Positions 60,605-64,000 of a DNA stretch of 64,000 nt are shown piece after piece. The position numbers and the translations under genes were made by a program. The stretch's first letter is position 1. The number at the start of each line of letters is the position of its first letter. Source of the DNA: CAZWRV01 sp964636325 (GTDB taxonomy: Bacteria > Verrucomicrobiota > Lentisphaeria > Victivallales > GWF2-50-93); NCBI GenBank assembly GCA_964636325.1, contig CAZWRV010000005.1, positions 55,749 to 119,748 on the forward strand. The letters are read 5' to 3'. The notes under the pieces are model-generated. The model had not been told where the DNA came from, ran no database searches, and saw only the letters and a list, made by a program, of their open reading frames with translations.

Positions 60605-61600
60605 TCAATACTTCTCGCCCCTGTCGCCCAAATAAATAGTCTTGGTGAATACTCTCTGACGCTTAAGCCTGAAATCCTTGGCGGTGGGGTTATCATTTTC
60701 TATAAGTACATTACCTGCATGGTTGTAATATATCTGCGTTGGGTCTCCGCCGAGTGCTTTCCATTTATCCCAAGAGGTCCTATCAAGAAGAATGAACTTA
60801 AAGTTAATCGAATAAGGGAAAACCGTTGTTGCAGAACCTGTAGCATCAGGCTCAATTTCTGTTCCATCTTTTTTAAAACAATGAAATTCTAAATGCACCA
60901 TATAGGGTATGATTTTCTTAAAACCATCTTTAATCGGCAATACTCCACTAGTATCATTCAAACCAGAGCCATCATCTTCAATCATATCGCCGCGTGAGGC
61001 ATAGTTCCCTGTGAACACCTTTGTCGGATTGGCTGGGACGCCATCGGTATCACCCACATTAAAATTTTGCCTAAAATTATATCTCTTATTGACAGTTTTG
61101 GGTGAATCTGAATTAAAATCACCTGTTACGCTTTTCCTAAGCCAACCTTCTAGTTTGGGATTGGTAGTGCCACTGTTATGATATGCAAGCTGATATTCAA
61201 CCTCACAAAGCTTTGTTGAGCAATTGCTATTCGGAGGGTCCGTGACGGAAATAAAACTCAAACATTCGTTGTAATAAGGTTCATAGTTAGCTCCCCATAC
61301 ACTATCCATTCTTCCTCTGTGCCAAAATGGTATCTCTCCAGCAGTGTCTGCCTCATAATACGCCGACTGTATGTCGCGGGCCATGAGATCCATGGCTATC
61401 CTCGCGTTCTCGTAGACCTCGCCGATGGCGGAGCTGTCGCTCCAAGCCCTCTGCGCTGAACCGAAGAACGAAAGCATTATCACCAGGAGCACCGAGAATA
61501 CACCCATGGCGACAATCATCTCTATAAGGGTGAACCAAATAGGATAAATACGCTTTTGCATCAACATAATAATTTTTTCTTTACACATAGATGTCCACAT
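60605..61600 (-). CDS. PilW/GspJ-like minor pseudopilin
   Basis: 331 aa. The prepilin signal is PIW/FTLIEMIVAMGVFSVLLVIML with Glu27 at +5 and Trp at -1, then FFGSAQRAWSDSSAIGEVYENARIAMDLMARDIQSAYYE, the conserved helix of GspJ/PilW. The C-terminal region (HLEFHCFKKDG, KFILLDRTSWDKW, RVFTKTIYLGDRG) is beta-rich. The ATG at 61600 lies 6 bases after the PilV stop; internal ATGs at 61588 or 61567 are possible. The coding DNA is more AT-rich than in the window's other genes. Confidence 0.85.
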   Translation of the reverse strand: MWTSMCKEKIIMLMQKRIYPIWFTLIEMIVAMGVFSVLLVIMLSFFGSAQRAWSDSSAIGEVYENARIAMDLMARDIQSAYYEADTAGEIPFWHRGRMDSVWGANYEPYYNECLSFISVTDPPNSNCSTKLCEVEYQLAYHNSGTTNPKLEGWLRKSVTGDFNSDSPKTVNKRYNFRQNFNVGDTDGVPANPTKVFTGNYASRGDMIEDDGSGLNDTSGVLPIKDGFKKIIPYMVHLEFHCFKKDGTEIEPDATGSATTVFPYSINFKFILLDRTSWDKWKALGGDPTQIYYNHAGNVLIENDNPTAKDFRLKRQRVFTKTIYLGDRGEKY

Positions 61601-61606
61601 GTTTTG

Positions 61607-62215
61607 TTATGGTTTCGGTTTAAAAACTTCTATGTAAAAATATCTTTTCTCTCGAACATTATAAGGTTTTTCAACAGGCCAGCTAACCTCTAAATTAATA
61701 GCAGTTGCTTGGTTATAATCAAGCATTTTTTGTTCCCATTTTTCTGTTTCTTGATTATATACATTGATCGAGATTTGAGATTTCCATATTTTTATTGTTG
61801 CATAATAATCTAAAATTTGCCCGTTACTAAATAGATTTGATCCTTGCATAATACGGAAAATGTCATAACGATCAGGTTCTCCGGCCGGAGTTACTGTACC
61901 ATCATCAACAAAATTAATATTTCCATCCAGCAATTTAGTTCCGTCTGTATTCCATGCAAGGTTCTTTTCAGGGTCTGAGGTTTCATCATGTTTTGTTACA
62001 GCAATTGATGCAACAACATTCCAGTCCCGTTGACAGATTTTTGCTATATATTGCATAAATTGCTCAGCAGAATCGGAAGTATAGTTCTCGCTAATGGATT
62101 CCCTGTTGGCCTTGAATCCGACCAGGAAGAGCACCATTATTCCGGCCATGCCTAGGCCGGCGATGGCAATCGCCAGCGTGACCTCTATCAGGTTGAAGAA
62201 GTGTTTAGTTTTCAT
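61607..62215 (-). CDS. PilV/GspI-like minor pseudopilin
   Basis: 202 aa from ATG 62215. The signal is MKTKHF/FNLIEVTLAIAIAGLGMAGIMVLFLVG with Glu11 at +5 and Phe at -1; the L-x-E-V-x-x-A-x-A-I pattern is typical of GspI/PilV. The remainder is a small alpha/beta domain ending LEVSWPVEKPYNVREKRYFYIEVFK. It is followed almost directly by the GspJ-like gene. Codon use is AT-rich. Confidence 0.85.
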   Translation of the reverse strand: MKTKHFFNLIEVTLAIAIAGLGMAGIMVLFLVGFKANRESISENYTSDSAEQFMQYIAKICQRDWNVVASIAVTKHDETSDPEKNLAWNTDGTKLLDGNINFVDDGTVTPAGEPDRYDIFRIMQGSNLFSNGQILDYYATIKIWKSQISINVYNQETEKWEQKMLDYNQATAINLEVSWPVEKPYNVREKRYFYIEVFKPKP

Positions 62216-62346
62216 ATTGCCCCAGAAGTTGTTTGTATTTCCGTTATAAAAGACGGATATTCCGACGAGATTTGTTTCCTTGATTGGCCACAAGAGGCAC
62301 AAAAACACAAATATCTTAACGCAAAGACGCAGAGGCGCAAAGAAAT

Positions 62347-62559
62347 TTAAAAAAGACTGAACAACTCACCGACAATTCCCTGATGGTTCGGTGTCGGCGC
62401 CGGGGACATGCAGAAGGCTTCGCCGTTGATTATCTCCCATCGCTCGTTGTCCGGAAAGCCCTGGTAGTCGTCCCAGGTGTATCTTTTCTGCGGGGATCTT
62501 TTCAAGGCCGAGGCCATGTATGTTCCGGACGGCTCCCTTATTTTCACTCGACTTGCCAT
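62347..62559 (-). pseudogene. Truncated Uma2-family (PD-(D/E)XK-like) endonuclease remnant
   Basis: The 70-codon frame contains YTWDDYQGFPDNERWEIING, EAFCMSPAPTPNHQGIVGEL and F, which is the start of Uma2 (DUF820) proteins, usually about 190 aa. It stops where a CACAAAGGCAC-type repeat begins. The catalytic part further downstream is missing. The likely original start is ATG 62517. Confidence 0.75.
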
Positions 62560-62707
62560 TTCGATTTACTGCCCTCCGAGCATCCTTTTTTATATCCGCC
62601 GACCGGCGGATGGAGGGTCGAATTCTATTCAACCGTCTTCTCTACGGCGGGAATTGCCGCCGCCCGGCGGAATAGAATTCCGCCCCAGCGATGAAACTCG
62701 AATTGAG

Positions 62708-62795
62708 AGGTAGCTTGCGCGCGCCGCGCGCAAAGGGCAAACTTCGCATACGAGGAATGCTATGTTCCGTTGCTTGCGCGCGGCGCGCGCAAACT
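62708..62795. repeat. 88-bp double-palindrome repeat, copy 2
   Basis: Same order and orientation as 55716-55803, with the two TTGCGCGCGSCGCGCGCAA palindromes intact and only a few differences in the spacer. Confidence 0.9.
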
Positions 62796-62853
62796 ACATT
62801 GCTTCCCGCTGAAAAACTGGCATCGCCAGTTAGCCACTTTCCTGAAACCCGTT

Positions 62854-62919
62854 TCCTGGGAACGCCAATCTCACGATTGGCGAATTCCAAGGTCGAGCTG
62901 GTGCTCGGCGTTCCCAGGA
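62854..62919. repeat. 66-bp palindrome with TCCTGGGAACGCC arms
   Basis: Perfect 13-bp arms TCCTGGGAACGCC / GGCGTTCCCAGGA enclose a second hairpin CGCCAATC/GATTGGCG. It lies just downstream of the GspH-like gene and could end its transcript. Confidence 0.82.
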
Positions 62920-62931
62920 TTGCTGCATTCC

Positions 62932-63615
62932 TCACTCCTTCCCGTAGCTCACCCTGCCAGTGTATCTCGAGACCGATATCGTCACATATGCATCGGGATT
63001 CTTGTTTGTTACGGTCAGGTTGCCACCAGTACAGGTGCCTTCTCCGATATGCACGTATCTGTCAGCAGTAGACACCCCGCTAGGCTTGAAGACGATGCCA
63101 GGGAGATATTTGTTTGCACCACAAGATGAATCATAAAATATTTGCGTTACTATCCCTCCCGCTTGGGAGTTGAAATTTGGCGGGGTTGCGGCGATATCGG
63201 AAATAGTAGAATTTTGATTTATCTGAAGGACGGCGACTCCCGGCGTCAGGAAGTTCCATGTTTCGTCCTGGAGCCAGCGCTTGAAGTAGTATTGCCCGGA
63301 GGCGGTTGTTCCAACCTCGCAGAGCCTGAACGACTTGTTGAAATATTTGTCCCGTCTTGTGTTGCCTTCTGGTGAATCACCGCCCGCCGGTGCGTCGGCC
63401 ATGTAGAAGACGATGGCGATGTTCTGTCGGTTGTATATTGCGGCGCCTCTTGCCTGGCCGATCTTTGCGATGAGCATTCTTGCGCCGTATTCGGCGCCGC
63501 CGCCTCTTGCGAGCCTGGTGAAGGACGGGACTGCGACATACAGCAGTATGGCCATGATTCCTATGACGGCGAGGATTTCCACGAGAGTGAAACGTGACAG
63601 TCTGATTTTCTTCAT
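62932..63615 (-). CDS. GspH/PilE-like pseudopilin
   Basis: 227 aa from ATG 63615 (GGAG ten bases upstream). Short leader MKKIRLSR, then FTLVEILAVIGIMAILLYVAV with Glu13 at +5 and Arg at -1. The helix continues SFTRLARGGGAEYGARMLIAKIGQARGAAIYNRQNIAIVF, as in GspH and FimT-like proteins. The C-terminal domain ends PDAYVTISVSRYTGRVSYGKE, the S-x-x-T-G-R-V motif typical of this group. It is the first gene of the minor-pseudopilin cluster. Confidence 0.88.
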   Translation of the reverse strand: MKKIRLSRFTLVEILAVIGIMAILLYVAVPSFTRLARGGGAEYGARMLIAKIGQARGAAIYNRQNIAIVFYMADAPAGGDSPEGNTRRDKYFNKSFRLCEVGTTASGQYYFKRWLQDETWNFLTPGVAVLQINQNSTISDIAATPPNFNSQAGGIVTQIFYDSSCGANKYLPGIVFKPSGVSTADRYVHIGEGTCTGGNLTVTNKNPDAYVTISVSRYTGRVSYGKE

Positions 63616-63740
63616 GTTCTGCTTGCTCCAGTAAGTTGTCGTCGACACATGAAAAGACGGTTCCCGGACGTTTATTTGTCTACTCCTCTGAAACTCACCC
63701 ATCTTTGTCGCGAACTTTGTCGCTATCTTTGTCGTCTTCC

Positions 63741-63788
63741 GGAGGGTTGAGCCGAGCTCAACCGCGGCTCAGCACGGCTTCGCCCTCC
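63741..63788. repeat. Three-stem palindromic repeat, copy 3 (inverted)
   Basis: GGAGGGTTGAGCC ... GGCTTCGCCCTCC, the reverse orientation of 3385-3434; 48 bp. Confidence 0.82.
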
Positions 63789-63959
63789 TCTGAAACTCAC
63801 CTGAAGTAACGCAGACATTCCTGTCTGCGGCATCGCAGGTAGGAATACCTGCGCTACTTTAAGTTTCACACCGACAGAACTGCGAATCTCGCAGATGGTC
63901 ACTCCTCTGAAACTCGCCCATCTTTGTCGCGAGCTTTGTCGCGAGCTTTGTCGTCTTCC

Positions 63960-64000
63960 GGAGGGTTGAGCCAAGCTCAACCGCGGCTCAGCACGGCTTC
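63960..64000. repeat. Three-stem palindromic repeat, copy 4 (cut by the window end)
   Basis: GGAGGGTTGAGCCAAGCTCA onward, nearly identical to the copy 219 bases before it. Confidence 0.8.

Larger units (their letters stand above)
62216..62931. other. Repeat-filled gap inside the minor-pseudopilin operon
   Basis: 716 bases separate the GspH-like and GspI-like genes. They hold a Uma2 nuclease remnant, a relative of the CACAAAGGCAC repeat (62288-62350), a palindrome ATATCCGCCGACCGGCGGAT (62592-62611), an 88-bp double palindrome and a 66-bp GGGAACGCC palindrome. Whether one transcript spans it is unclear. Confidence 0.75.
63682..64000. repeat. 219-bp tandem repeat unit at the right edge (second copy cut by the window end)
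   Basis: ACTCCTCTGAAACTC.CCCATC and TTTGTCGCGA.CTTTGTCG...TTTGTCGTCTTCCGG recur at 63682 and 63901, each followed by the GGAGGGTTGAGCC palindrome. The first unit also holds hairpins CGCAGACA/TGTCTGCG and CGCAGGTA/TACCTGCG. No gene is seen in 63616-64000. Confidence 0.8.

Noticed and set aside
63682..64000. Possible CRISPR array
   Set aside because: The repeating unit is 219 bp with internal palindromes, not 24-40 bp repeats with unique spacers, and no cas gene is present.

Overview
The window looks like a chromosomal piece from a PVC-superphylum bacterium, most probably Lentisphaerota (Victivallis/Lentisphaera-like), possibly from a metagenome assembly. The grounds are GC-rich coding DNA, several stand-alone pseudopilins with the FTLIELLVVIAIIAIL signature next to carbohydrate-active enzymes, GH123-like giants with CBM9 domains, a YdjY-type lipoprotein, and many palindromic intergenic repeats. 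The taxonomic call is inference; there is no rRNA or tRNA gene here.

Layout. 1-1992 (minus): the first 664 codons of a lipoprotein-like protein with D-x-x-G-[ND]-D-x-Y repeats, running off the left edge. 2220-5776: a YbhG/YbhF/YbhS-like efflux ABC set. 6009-7792: plsY and gpsA, both acting on glycerol-3-phosphate. 7937-11031: a YdjY-like lipoprotein and a heparinase II/III-like lyase flanked by inverted repeats. 11032-12325: repeats, a possible gene remnant and an isolated acyl carrier protein.

12326-38540 is the accessory heart: three sets of CAZyme genes, each with its own pseudopilin. Module A (plus): GntR-HTH fused to a solute-binding domain, pseudopilin, Gfo/Idh/MocA oxidoreductase, an unknown protein, a 1029-aa glycosidase-like protein, then a broken CBM9 gene that runs into a truncated PLP decarboxylase fragment on the other strand. 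Module B (plus): GntR-LacI regulator, pseudopilin, two tandem about 1400-aa CBM9 plus GH123-like proteins sharing an identical 916-bp 3' block, and another glycosidase-like protein. Module C (minus): pseudopilin and a large heparinase-like protein. Upstream of C on the same strand lies an IclR - QueG-like - QueG-like - AraC gene string (42398-38703).

43318-55353 (minus) is housekeeping: recC-recB-recD packed end to end, an aspartate kinase, and homoserine dehydrogenase. 55936-56679 is an NAD-dependent epimerase-like protein. 56801-63615 (minus) is a minor-pseudopilin operon (GspH-, PilV/GspI-, PilW/GspJ- and PilX/GspK-like plus a small secreted protein), partly AT-rich and interrupted by a repeat-filled gap with a Uma2 nuclease remnant. 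This operon and the three module pseudopilins may feed one secretion or pilus machine.

Between genes the window carries at least six families of dispersed palindromic repeats (41, 50, 67, 88 bp and others) in copies tens of kilobases apart. Several define gene ends or leaders or sit beside broken genes.
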